Source: Nitrosomonas eutropha (lineage in GTDB: Bacteria; Pseudomonadota; Gammaproteobacteria; Burkholderiales; Nitrosomonadaceae). Taken from it: a stretch of DNA of 64,000 nucleotides. The stretch spans positions 62,001 to 126,000 of the forward strand of contig NZ_FPBL01000003.1 in assembly GCF_900116685.1 (NCBI RefSeq), in the 5' to 3' direction. This document shows positions 46,558-56,968 of the stretch, in pieces; the stretch's first letter is position 1; each line of letters begins with the position of its first letter. The translations under genes and the position numbers were made by a program. Under the pieces are notes generated by a model that did no database searches, was not told the origin of the DNA, and worked only from the letters and a program-made list of their open reading frames with translations.

Positions 46558-47028
46558 ATGTTCATTGAATCACCTGGCCGGGCGATCAAAAACTATCAGA
46601 GTGTCGGGGTTGAGTCCGGCGTGGCATCTGCCGATCCACACAAGCTGATCGTGATGCTGTTTGAAGGCGCACGGCAGGCGCTTGATTGCAGCCGACTATA
46701 CATGCAGCAACATAAAATTGCCGCCAAGGGGGAGATGATCTCCAAGGCGATTATGATTATTGATCACGGCCTGAAAGCCAGTCTGGACAAGGCAGCAGGC
46801 GGGGAACTGGCCACGCGGCTCGATCAGCTCTACGACTACATGACCACCCGACTGCTTACCGCTAATATTCAGAATGATCCCGCCATCATCGAAGAAGTCA
46901 GCCAGCTGTTGGGCGAATTGCAAGAAGCCTGGGCTTCTATTGGAAGGCAACCTGTCGGCAAAGTAGATACAAAAGCAGCTGTCAACACGATGATCGAGCA
47001 AACAGTAGAAACAGGTGCAACCATATGA
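46558..47028 (+). CDS. fliS: Flagellin chaperone FliS
   Basis: The 156-residue protein has the FliS pattern NYQSVGVESGVASADPHKLI, VMLFEGARQALDCSR and GLKASLDKAAGGELATRLDQ. FliS binds the flagellin C-terminus and prevents early polymerisation. A GGAG site precedes the ATG, and the stop overlaps the fliT start (ATGA). Confidence 0.94.
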   Translation: MFIESPGRAIKNYQSVGVESGVASADPHKLIVMLFEGARQALDCSRLYMQQHKIAAKGEMISKAIMIIDHGLKASLDKAAGGELATRLDQLYDYMTTRLLTANIQNDPAIIEEVSQLLGELQEAWASIGRQPVGKVDTKAAVNTMIEQTVETGATI

Positions 47029-47396
47029 ATCTCAATAACTCATCCAAACCTCCACCGGATGACCGCAACAACAGTATGCAAATGATCACTGCGTATGAAG
47101 CAATCCTGACAATCACCAACCAGATGCTGCAAGCAGCAAAAAACAGTGACTGGGATGAACTGGTAACGCTGGAACGCGACTGCAAGCTCCTAACTAGCCG
47201 ATTGATGGAACAGCACACCCGGCAGCCATTAAGTGAGATTCAACAGAAAAAAAAAATTGACCTTATCCAGCAGATACTCGCCCGTGATGCTGAAATCCGC
47301 ACCATTACCGAACCTCGAATGACACACCTGCAAAATATGCTGACCAGCCACGACCACAAACGGAAACTGGGACAGACTTACCAGACAGATACGTAA
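47025..47396 (+). CDS. fliT: FliT-like flagellar chaperone
   Basis: The 123-residue helical protein has the FliT layout: AYEAILTITNQMLQAAKNSD, WDELVTLERDCKLL and a C-terminal helix IRTITEPRMTHLQNMLTSHD. FliT is the chaperone for FliD and in enterics inhibits FlhDC. Sequence conservation in this family is low; the call rests on position after fliS plus the W-x-x-L-x-x-L-E motif. Confidence 0.85.
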   Translation: MNLNNSSKPPPDDRNNSMQMITAYEAILTITNQMLQAAKNSDWDELVTLERDCKLLTSRLMEQHTRQPLSEIQQKKKIDLIQQILARDAEIRTITEPRMTHLQNMLTSHDHKRKLGQTYQTDT

Positions 47397-47543
47397 TGAT
47401 ATTCTGGATCACCACATGCATTTGGCTAAAGAGCAGACTCTTACGAAAACAGAATTCTATAGTCAAAAACAGAAATAACAGGCAATAAGTGAAGATGGCA
47501 AGCATTTGCCTTGCCCCCCAAACTACCCATTATTTATTTGCAA

Positions 47544-48402
47544 GAGCCTGTTTATGATCTTCTGAGTATCAGTGCCATGAAGGCCAGATGAATGAATTGC
47601 AAGCTGGTGTTAAGTTTGCGCTCACGGTTTTTCCATAACCTTCGGTTCTTCTCCAGCCAGGCAAAGTTGCGCTCGACGATCCAGCGCTTGGGCATAACCT
47701 TGAACGTGTGCAATTCACTACGCCTGGCAATCTGCACTGTCATTGTACTCGCCCAGGATGTCCTTGACGCCCTGGGCAAAAGGCTGACCGACGTAGCCGC
47801 GCTATCACACAGCAGACTTTGGACTTGCTTCAAGTTCGGTTTGCAGCGCTTGAGAGCCTGTAAAGCTCCTTTGCGATCGGTCACTTCTGCCGTGGTTACC
47901 GCAACCGCATGCGACAAACCTTTGGGTATCGACCGCGATTGACGCTTGATGCCCGATACCTTCTTGCCTGCGTCATAGCCCTTCTGGCCCGCCGTGTCCG
48001 TGTTCTTCACGCTCTGCGCTCTGCGCATCCACGATCAGGAACGTGCTGCAAGCGTTGCGCCCCAACTTCTCTCGGGCCGCTCCAACCTGATTTTTTTAAC
48101 GCCAACTCCAACAGGCTGACGCCATCCTGGTCGGGCTCGCTCCATTTGCGCCAATAGGCATATACGCTCTGCCACTTGGGAAACTTGTCGGGCAGGTATC
48201 TCCATTGACAGCCAGTGCGCAGCAGATACAACACCGCACAAAAGATCTCGTACAGATCCACTGTCGCAGGCTTGGTGCGGCGGCGTACACCGCGCAGTAA
48301 TGGCTCTATCTCGGCAAACTTCTCTCGGCTGATGTCGCTGGCGTATTTTGGTCTCTTCATCCATCTATTATCAGGGGTGAGAAACAGATTGCAAACAGGC
48401 TC
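47544..48402 (-). mobile_element. Decayed IS5-family insertion sequence (about 859 bp)
   Basis: The ends GAGCCTGTTTatgATCT (from 47544) and GAGCCTGTTTgcaATCT (minus strand from 48402) form terminal inverted repeats. Between them lies one transposase region on the minus strand. Length and layout fit the IS427-like group of IS5, in which orfA and orfB overlap. No clear target duplication is seen. The element separates fliT from the Spy-like gene. Confidence 0.85.
47552..48360 (-). pseudogene. IS5-family transposase (orfA-orfB), frameshifted
   Basis: OrfA starts at 48360 (MKRPKYASDISREKFAEIEP) and carries the LLRTGCQWRYLPDKFPKWQS motif. An A7 run (minus strand, 48097-48091) is where programmed frameshifting to orfB is expected. 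OrfB is broken: a duplicated 7-base unit (GCAGAGC) shifts the frame near its start. A lost and a gained base around 47940 turn the expected RHIAVDTQGL into RQSRSIPKGL. A further +2/+1 pair around 47745-47810 turns expected GYVGQPFAQGVKDILGEY into AATSVSLLPRASRTSWAST. The C-terminus (MPKRWIVERNFAWLEKNRRL) is normal. It is almost certainly inactive. Confidence 0.85.
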
Positions 48403-48527
48403 TAAGTGTTCAACGCGCTCACCTAAGCCCAGATAACCTGAGATGCAATATCTACCAGCAGGATATTTTGCTGGGTTTTATGAACCACCTGGGCTCCTTC
48501 CAGACGGACGTGGGGCTGAAATGAATA

Positions 48528-48575
48528 TGGCTGACTGAAGGAATCCCGATAAAACGGATATTCTTCAGTCAGCCA
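48528..48575. terminator. Stem-loop downstream of the Spy-like gene
   Basis: TGGCTGACTGAAG (48528-48540) is inverted as CTTCAGTCAGCCA (48563-48575), followed on the plus strand by TAAAAAAC. It could end transcription of the leftward Spy-like gene. Confidence 0.55.
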
Positions 48576-48654
48576 TAAAAAACTGCAGTCAGAACACAAA
48601 ATTACTGTCAGCAGTATATCTTTACTACTGTCGCCACCAGGTTGCTAGATCAGA

Positions 48655-49314
48655 TCAATGATCATGCTCTGTCTTTACATCTTTCAGTTTTTTGATCTGT
48701 TCAGGTGTCAATATACTGCGAATAGCTTTCCGCTCTTCAATATGATAGGCAACCATTTCATTGAAGCTATTGACATGATCCTGCCCCAGTGTACGTAAAG
48801 TTTCCTCATCAACAGCAGGTTGAGCCACTGCTTTACGGAAAGCTTTCATACTTTCTTTCATTTTCTTTTTAAGATGATCATGCACTTTAGGATCTTCTTT
48901 CAGATGGATGCGTACGATTTTGCCAAGCTGTTCATCGGAAAGATCGAGTGCTTCCGCTTGCCCTGCAATGTTATGTGCATAGCTGTGATGATGGTGCCCA
49001 TGATGGGATTTACCTCCATGATCATGTCCGCTATGACCCGAGTGATCACTATCTTCTCCACCTTTGTTTTTACCTTTGCACTCACCTTTTCCTTGTTCTC
49101 CCTGCCCACCCTGACCTTCGTTCGAGTACCCCTGTCCTTTGCCTTCACCCTCCCGAGTATGGGTCTGATTTTGCTGAGCTTCGGCCAGGACGAGACTACT
49201 GGCCCCGCTTTGCCAGATTGATGTTCCAGCAACCGGAGAAACAGCTACTGCTGTAGCGGGAATGGCAAATAAAGCACCGATAAGGATTGATAATCCGGTC
49301 AATCTAATATTCAT
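48655..49314 (-). CDS. Spy/CpxP-like periplasmic protein with His-rich insert
   Basis: The 219-residue protein has a signal peptide (MNIRLTGLSILIGALFAIPA). A low-complexity Gly/Gln/Glu/Lys stretch follows (about residues 50-85), then a histidine-rich segment (HSGHSGHDHGGKSHHGHHHH), then an LTxxQ-type helical domain (LDLSDEQLGKIVRIHLKEDP to SILTPEQIKKLKDV). The domain is like periplasmic chaperones or metal sensors such as Spy, CpxP and ZraP; the His-rich part suggests binding of Ni, Zn or Cu. The ATG at 49314 follows AGGAGAAG; an upstream extension to 49401 is not supported. Confidence 0.8.
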   Translation of the reverse strand: MNIRLTGLSILIGALFAIPATAVAVSPVAGTSIWQSGASSLVLAEAQQNQTHTREGEGKGQGYSNEGQGGQGEQGKGECKGKNKGGEDSDHSGHSGHDHGGKSHHGHHHHSYAHNIAGQAEALDLSDEQLGKIVRIHLKEDPKVHDHLKKKMKESMKAFRKAVAQPAVDEETLRTLGQDHVNSFNEMVAYHIEERKAIRSILTPEQIKKLKDVKTEHDH

Positions 49315-49381
49315 ATCACTTCTCCTATTATAAAGAAAATTACAGACACACCAGACAATCTGTCTTGCGCAAAGTTTATGA

Positions 49382-51526
<2,145 letters not shown>

Positions 51527-51643
51527 TCCATAATTTTTACAACAACTACCCTCTTCTCTTTCATGCGTATTGTGCGTCATTACGTGCAGGCAGCCAGTTA
51601 TAATAAAAACATAAAGCAATAATTTATTACTATCAGGATCAAT

Positions 51644-52390
51644 ATGATTGCAATCATCGGTGGCAGGCGTATGAACAAACTTGCCGGCTTGGAAGTCACC
51701 CATCGTCAGGTTATAAGAACCCCTTATGGGGAACCATCCGGTTCATTGATTTTTGGAACGATCTGCGAGCAAGAAGTTGTTTTTTTGTCCCGGCACGGCC
51801 ACGGTATTACCATTCCACCACACGTCGTCAACTATCGTGCCAATATCTGGGCACTGCATACCCTGCAGGTCAAAACGATCATCGCCGTCACTTCGGTTGG
51901 CGGTATCCGTAAAGATATGGAGCCTGGCAAAATCGTCATTCCTGACCAGATTATTGATTATACCCATAGCCGGGAAGCTACTTTTCATGATCGATCTGAC
52001 AAAACCATCACTAATACGGATTTTACACAGCCCTATTGCCCTATTGCACGTGGCTGTCTCCTGAAGGCCGCACAGGATGCGGGTGAATCAGTTATTAATG
52101 GAGGTGTTTATGCCGCAACCCAGGGCCCCAGATTTGAAACAGCAGCAGAAATCAATCGCCTGGAACGTGATGGGGCAGATATGGTTGGAATGACGGGTAT
52201 GCCCGAGGCGATTCTCACGCGGGAATTAGGTATTTCCTACGCGACCATTGCCGCCATTGCTAATCATGCGGCCGGGCGCGGGGAAAGCAAACAAGCTATC
52301 CCACTGCAAGCTGCGCACAAGGCACTGGAAGATGCAATGACGAATGTCAGAAATATATTGGAACACCTGGTAAGGAATAATAATGATTAA
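51644..52390 (+). CDS. S-methyl-5'-thioinosine/thioadenosine phosphorylase family
   Basis: The 248-residue protein is a trimeric purine phosphorylase of the MTAP type: MIAIIGGRR at the start, [60 protein letters not shown] and [20 protein letters not shown]. Many proteobacterial members act on methylthioinosine (MtiP); substrate choice cannot be settled by eye. It recycles the methylthio group from polyamine or quorum-signal synthesis. The end overlaps def by 8 bases. Confidence 0.9.
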   Translation: MIAIIGGRRMNKLAGLEVTHRQVIRTPYGEPSGSLIFGTICEQEVVFLSRHGHGITIPPHVVNYRANIWALHTLQVKTIIAVTSVGGIRKDMEPGKIVIPDQIIDYTHSREATFHDRSDKTITNTDFTQPYCPIARGCLLKAAQDAGESVINGGVYAATQGPRFETAAEINRLERDGADMVGMTGMPEAILTRELGISYATIAAIANHAAGRGESKQAIPLQAAHKALEDAMTNVRNILEHLVRNNND

Positions 52391-52913
52391 ACCCGTATTA
52401 AAAATGGGGGATCCGCGCCTGTTGCAGCCTGCGCAGAAAATCAAGCAATTTGACACACCTGTACTCAAAGAATTATTGCGAGACATGCAGGATACGATGG
52501 CTGCACTCAATGGTGCCGGGCTGGCTGCCCCACAAATTGGCGTAAGTTTGCAGGTAGTCATCTTCGGGGTAGAGCACTCTCCACGCTATCCGGATGTTGA
52601 AAGTGTCCCATTTACTGTGCTGATCAACCCCATACTCACTCCACTGACCGATGAACAGGAAGAGGACTGGGAGGGTTGTCTGAGTATTCCGGGGATGCGC
52701 GGACTGGTTCCCCGCTATACTCACTTGCGCTATCAGGGCGTGGATGAAACCGCTACTCCCATCGACAGAACAGTCACCGGGTTTCATGCGCGAGTGGTAC
52801 AGCATGAATGTGACCACCTGAATGGGATACTCTATCCTATGCGAATCAATGATCTGCGCAAATTTGGTTATACCGATACACTATTTCCGAATCAGGCAAT
52901 CACGGAAGACTGA
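52383..52913 (+). CDS. def: Peptide deformylase
   Basis: Def removes the formyl group from new proteins. The 176-residue enzyme has all three motifs: [10 protein letters not shown] (residues 44-53), EGCLSIPG with metal ligand Cys99, and QHECDHLNG with His141, Glu142 and His145. It overlaps the phosphorylase gene, and fmt, its usual neighbour, is absent, so this is probably a second, non-fmt-linked deformylase. Confidence 0.95.
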   Translation: MIKPVLKMGDPRLLQPAQKIKQFDTPVLKELLRDMQDTMAALNGAGLAAPQIGVSLQVVIFGVEHSPRYPDVESVPFTVLINPILTPLTDEQEEDWEGCLSIPGMRGLVPRYTHLRYQGVDETATPIDRTVTGFHARVVQHECDHLNGILYPMRINDLRKFGYTDTLFPNQAITED

Positions 52914-52929
52914 TTTATCCTTTGCACTG

Positions 52930-53077
52930 CCCTATTATTAGCAGGGTGGTGAAAAACCATCTGCGTTGGAAGCAGGCTCAAAATGCACATTTATCGTATA
53001 TAAACTGCGCTTTTTCGCCTGCTTTTACCTTGCTCTAACGTGCCTCGCTAACGCTTTTTACCGCCCTGTTAATAAGG
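52930..53077. repeat. MITE-like element with long inverted ends (148 bp)
   Basis: The left end (52930-52956) reads CCCTATTATTAGCAGGGTGG then TGAAAAA. The right end (53077-53055), reverse-complemented, reads CCTTATTAACAGGGCGG then TAAAAA. These form terminal repeats of about 23-27 bases. The interior has no open frame. The right end overlaps the last codons and stop of the leftward hemJ. Confidence 0.75.
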
Positions 53078-53482
53078 TTTGACCACAACCAGTATAACAA
53101 TCGCAAACAGCGCCAATACCGGCAATTCATTAAACCAGCGGTAGTAAACATGGCCATGCCGGTTACGATCATGCTTGAAATCACCCAGCAACTTCCCGCA
53201 GTAGAGATGGTAAGCGATCAGCAAAACTACCAGTGTCAGCTTGGTGTGCAGCCACCCTCCAGAGAAACCGTAGCCAAGCCATAACCATGTCCCAAAAATG
53301 ATGGTCATTAACCCACCTGGGGTCATAATGCCGTAATAGAGCTTGCGTTCCATCACCTTGAACCGGTCTATGCCTGCCTGATCTGTACACATGGCGTGAT
53401 AAACAAACAATCTGGGCAAATAAAACAACCCGGCAAACCAGGTCACCATAGCAATAATATGTAATGATTTAATCCAGAGCAT
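53069..53482 (-). CDS. hemJ: Protoporphyrinogen oxidase HemJ
   Basis: The 137-residue membrane protein has four helices and the HemJ residues: conserved His in LWIKSLHIIAMVTWFAGLFY, LPRLFVYH, MERKLYYGIMTPGGLMT and LHTKLTLVVLLIAYH, with a C-terminal WFNELPVLALFAIVILVVVK. It makes protoporphyrin IX in haem synthesis. The last residues Pro-Tyr and TAA stop lie within the terminal repeat of the 52930-53077 element; total length is still normal. Confidence 0.92.
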   Translation of the reverse strand: MLWIKSLHIIAMVTWFAGLFYLPRLFVYHAMCTDQAGIDRFKVMERKLYYGIMTPGGLMTIIFGTWLWLGYGFSGGWLHTKLTLVVLLIAYHLYCGKLLGDFKHDRNRHGHVYYRWFNELPVLALFAIVILVVVKPY

Positions 53483-53760
53483 AATGAAATATCAGGTTTA
53501 AAATCAGAAGAAACCAGGAATCAAGAAATTTTTAAACGATCAGTACAATCGTTTACTTTTGAAACTGGGTAATTGTTTTATGCAAGTGGAAACACTTCAT
53601 ATTCACTCAGAAGTTTTTGATATGGCTGTGCATTCCAGTAATTATAGTAAACCACCGGCCCAATTTCCGCAAAAGCAACAGAACTGGATGTTTTAACGTC
53701 GTAATCTGAATTGCTGGAGCTCGCTACAGATCACAGATACGAAATACCAGACAGGAACCT

Positions 53761-55995
53761 ATGATGATCAGCCATAGCAGACATTTATCCTTCAATACAA
53801 AAGTGCTGGCTGTTCTCGTCCTACTTATCACTTATGGATCACTTTACCCCGGGAATTTCACAAGCACTGCCTCGGGAGCGTTTGAACAATTTTTTACAAA
53901 CCCGGAATGGATAACGTCTATCGGTGACATACTGGGCAATATCGCGCTATTTCTCCCGCTGGGCATTGCTGGAGAACGAATGATCCATTCGCGGAACAAG
54001 ATACTTGCTTTATTATCGCTGAGCGTCATCAGCCTTATTTTCTCGCTGATTCTGCAAATCCTGCAGATATGGCTACCCACCCGATCCGCAGCACTAGCAG
54101 ATGTATTCTGGAATATGACAGGCCTGTTCACAGGAATCGGAGTAAGTGTCCTGATAAAACAGATGTCCTTATCATGGCCGAGCAGACAATCTTTCTCGGG
54201 TGGCAAAGCCGCTATCCCTTTAGCAATATTATTGCTCTGGTTATGCAGTGAATTATTACCTCTTGTTCCATCCCTGGACTGGCAAAAATTCAAGGATGCT
54301 GTCAAACCCCTGCAAATACTTGATTTCAGCTTCTCCGCTATCTGGACACATGCAGCCAGCATCATAACAGCTGGAAGTATGCTTTCCTTACTGACCCCAA
54401 GACCTCTGGTCTGGCTGACAGGAGCACTATTATTCATTCTGGCTGGAAAAATTACGATTGTAAGTCAATTCCTTGACACATCTACCATATCAGGATTGCT
54501 AACGGGTTATCTGGTAAGTATTTTATTATTAAGAACCAGTTCGCACACCAGGATAATCGTCGCTTTCTGGTCGCTGCTAGCTGCCTGGACTATTCATGCC
54601 CTGACACCTTTCTCCCTCACGACGGGTGGCACTTTCAATCTTATCCCCTTCACCACCATGCTTGAGGGCTCCATGCTTACCAATGCTATAGCATTGGCTT
54701 TGTCCCTTTACATCTATTCTGCCCTATTATGGTTCGCTCCCTATACCGGCGGAAATTTTCGTGGCATAGCCCTGGCACTGATCTTCTGGTCGATAGTCAT
54801 CGAACTGATTCAAATGGCGTTATTAGGACGTAATGCAGATATTACCGAGCCGCTACTGATCGGGCTGATTGCATGGGGATTAACTGAATCCAGGCAACTT
54901 GAATGCCATACTGAAATGCCTCATCCTGTCGCCAACCCCGTACCGGACAAGCCCACTTCATTCATACCTCGCTCCCACCGAACTGATTCCCCTACAAATC
55001 TGTCTTTGTTCAGTGCATGGATTCCCATAATTCTTCTGTCAACAGGAGTTGCAGGCCTGCTTTGGCTAATTTTGCACTTGCCCCAAATACCTTACAACCT
55101 CAAAGAGCTATTTCTGTTTGATGGCAACATACTATTCATATTCATTTTTGTTCTGGCATTGCTATGGATCGGGGCAGGGGCCACATGGATCAGCTCCAGA
55201 ATACTTTCCAGTCCCAGGCCATTTATAAGTCTGCCAGGATGGGTATTCACAGCCAGTCTTATCAGCCTGGGGTTGCTTTCAATCAGCGTAACCCAGGAAA
55301 GTATTGCCGATATTGCCGGATCGAATAATCTTTACTGGTTTGTTATTAACAAAGATATCTGGGGAGAAGGCTGGCGACATATCTTTGAATGGCTTGGACC
55401 AACATTGATTTCCATACTGGAAAGATCGGTTCGCTATACAGCGCTGTATGCGCCCCTTATTATCTCTCTGGTGCTGATTATCAGTTTCTTCAGCCTGCAC
55501 AAACAGCATGAACAAGTACAAGTCTCAAGAAAAATGCTTACTCTGATTATCAGCGCGTTACCCTGGCTCTGGCTGGCCAAGACCATTGCCTTTAGCTGGT
55601 CCTCAACTGACAACCTGAATGAATTAATCTCCCGCAATGGTGCTATGGGCATGGGAGGAGGCTTTTATCTTTACGTTCTGCTCTTTGCTCTCTGCATCAA
55701 CGCCGCCATACTTGCCAATCTATCCGGTAACGTTATGGAATGGATCCTGGGGATGGTGCTATCCCTCATAATGCTGCCAATCGGATGGTGGCTACTCTCT
55801 CTGGGGTTGGAATCCGAAGTTCATAAGTACGGACATATTTTTTCCGGATCCCAATTTCTGCTTGGCCCTGATCGCAAGCAAATTCTGCCCGAAGTAGAAT
55901 TATTCGCCCGCTGGTGCCTGGTACAAACCGGTTTCATCACCATTATCAGCTCAGGTATGCGCAGTTTTGGCAGAATAACCCGGCAACATATGTAA
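53761..55995 (+). CDS. Large VanZ-like polytopic membrane protein
   Basis: The 744-residue protein has about 18 hydrophobic segments. The first 130 residues form a VanZ-like domain (LLITYGSLYPGNF; GDILGNIALFLPLGIAGERM; VISLIFSLILQILQIWLPTR). A second VanZ-like copy begins near residue 275 (SLLAAWTIHALTPFSL; FNLIPFTTML; WSIVIELIQMALLGRNADIT). The C-terminal third has further helices with no family I recognise. VanZ proteins affect glycopeptide resistance and envelope lipids; the role of this long form is unknown. A second in-frame ATG is 3 bases downstream. Confidence 0.8.
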   Translation: MMISHSRHLSFNTKVLAVLVLLITYGSLYPGNFTSTASGAFEQFFTNPEWITSIGDILGNIALFLPLGIAGERMIHSRNKILALLSLSVISLIFSLILQILQIWLPTRSAALADVFWNMTGLFTGIGVSVLIKQMSLSWPSRQSFSGGKAAIPLAILLLWLCSELLPLVPSLDWQKFKDAVKPLQILDFSFSAIWTHAASIITAGSMLSLLTPRPLVWLTGALLFILAGKITIVSQFLDTSTISGLLTGYLVSILLLRTSSHTRIIVAFWSLLAAWTIHALTPFSLTTGGTFNLIPFTTMLEGSMLTNAIALALSLYIYSALLWFAPYTGGNFRGIALALIFWSIVIELIQMALLGRNADITEPLLIGLIAWGLTESRQLECHTEMPHPVANPVPDKPTSFIPRSHRTDSPTNLSLFSAWIPIILLSTGVAGLLWLILHLPQIPYNLKELFLFDGNILFIFIFVLALLWIGAGATWISSRILSSPRPFISLPGWVFTASLISLGLLSISVTQESIADIAGSNNLYWFVINKDIWGEGWRHIFEWLGPTLISILERSVRYTALYAPLIISLVLIISFFSLHKQHEQVQVSRKMLTLIISALPWLWLAKTIAFSWSSTDNLNELISRNGAMGMGGGFYLYVLLFALCINAAILANLSGNVMEWILGMVLSLIMLPIGWWLLSLGLESEVHKYGHIFSGSQFLLGPDRKQILPEVELFARWCLVQTGFITIISSGMRSFGRITRQHM

Positions 55996-56061
55996 CCACT
56001 TTCTTCTAATCACGATAAAGTGTTTCCCAACGAAGAATGAGTTGGTATAATTGCCGCCTTC

Positions 56062-56137
56062 GGGTCGTTAGCTCAGCCGGTAGAGCAGCGGACTTTTAAT
56101 CCGTTGGTCGCGAGTTCGAATCTCGCACGGCCTACCA
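56062..56137 (+). tRNA. tRNA-Lys (anticodon UUU)
   Basis: A 76-base cloverleaf can be drawn. Acceptor GGGTCGT pairs with ACGGCCT (two G-T pairs). The D arm is GCTC/GAGC. The anticodon stem GCGGA/TCCGT holds loop CTTTTAA with UUU at 56095-56097. The T arm is GCGAG-TTCGAAT-CTCGC, and CCA is encoded at 56135-56137. This tRNA is a substrate class for the MnmH encoded at 6-7 kb. Confidence 0.97.
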
Positions 56138-56142
56138 GACAC

Positions 56143-56178
56143 AGGCACTTGGTCAGAAAATGGGCAAGTGCCTTTTCT
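56143..56178 (+). terminator. Intrinsic terminator after tRNA-Lys
   Basis: AGGCACTT (56143-56150) and AAGTGCCT (56166-56173) form a stem followed by TTTTCTAT, 6 bases past the tRNA end. Confidence 0.8.
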
Positions 56179-56282
56179 ATGTTCAGATTCATTCATGCTT
56201 CGGGGTAATCTGGTGCAACATTCTTGCACTGGTTGTTACAAACCGAGCCTCATTCTCCACAACAAACCCATATCCCCTGCCC

Positions 56283-56933
56283 ATGTTTCTTATCGACTTC
56301 ATTATCCATATTGATAGCCACCTGCGGGAGCTCGTCTCGGAATACGGAATATGGGTCAATGGCATTCTCTTTCTGATCATATTTTGTGAAACCGGGCTGG
56401 TTGTACTTCCTTTTCTGCCTGGTGATTCCTTGTTGTTTGCTGCAGGGTCGCTCGCATCGTTACCAGGATCACAGCTTAATCCCCATATCCTGTTTATCGG
56501 GTTATGCCTGGCCGGTATTTTGGGTGACAGCGTCAATTACTGGATAGGTCAAGAATTCGGGCTAAAGGTTTTTACTCCGGAGAAGTTCCGCTTCCTTAAA
56601 CAGGAGCACCTTGATAAGACGCATGCCTTTTACCTCAAATACGGTGGCAAAACGATTATCATCGCACGCTTTATCCCCATCATCCGCACTTTTGCTCCAT
56701 TTGTGGCCGGTATTGGTACCATGCCTTATCGCACCTTTCTTACTTACAACATCATTGGTGCTGCGTTGTGGGTCGGGATATTTGTTTATGCCGGATTTTA
56801 TTTCGGGCAACTCCCATTTATACAAAAAAACTTCAAGCTGATTATTGTTGCGATCATTATCTTATCAATCACCCCGCCTGTAATTGAGTATCTTAAACAT
56901 CGATACAGAAAGAATAAACCAGGCCAAGGTTGA
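56283..56933 (+). CDS. DedA family membrane protein
   Basis: The 216-residue protein has the DedA (SNARE-associated) signature: [80 protein letters not shown]. DedA proteins are undecaprenyl-phosphate or other lipid flippases and affect envelope pH and antibiotic tolerance. The ATG at 56283 gives the usual start; the frame runs up to 56160 through the tRNA terminator, and that extension is not supported. Confidence 0.92.
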   Translation: MFLIDFIIHIDSHLRELVSEYGIWVNGILFLIIFCETGLVVLPFLPGDSLLFAAGSLASLPGSQLNPHILFIGLCLAGILGDSVNYWIGQEFGLKVFTPEKFRFLKQEHLDKTHAFYLKYGGKTIIIARFIPIIRTFAPFVAGIGTMPYRTFLTYNIIGAALWVGIFVYAGFYFGQLPFIQKNFKLIIVAIIILSITPPVIEYLKHRYRKNKPGQG

Positions 56934-56968
56934 TCTGTCCTGTTCGAACATGCCGGATAATGAAAACG

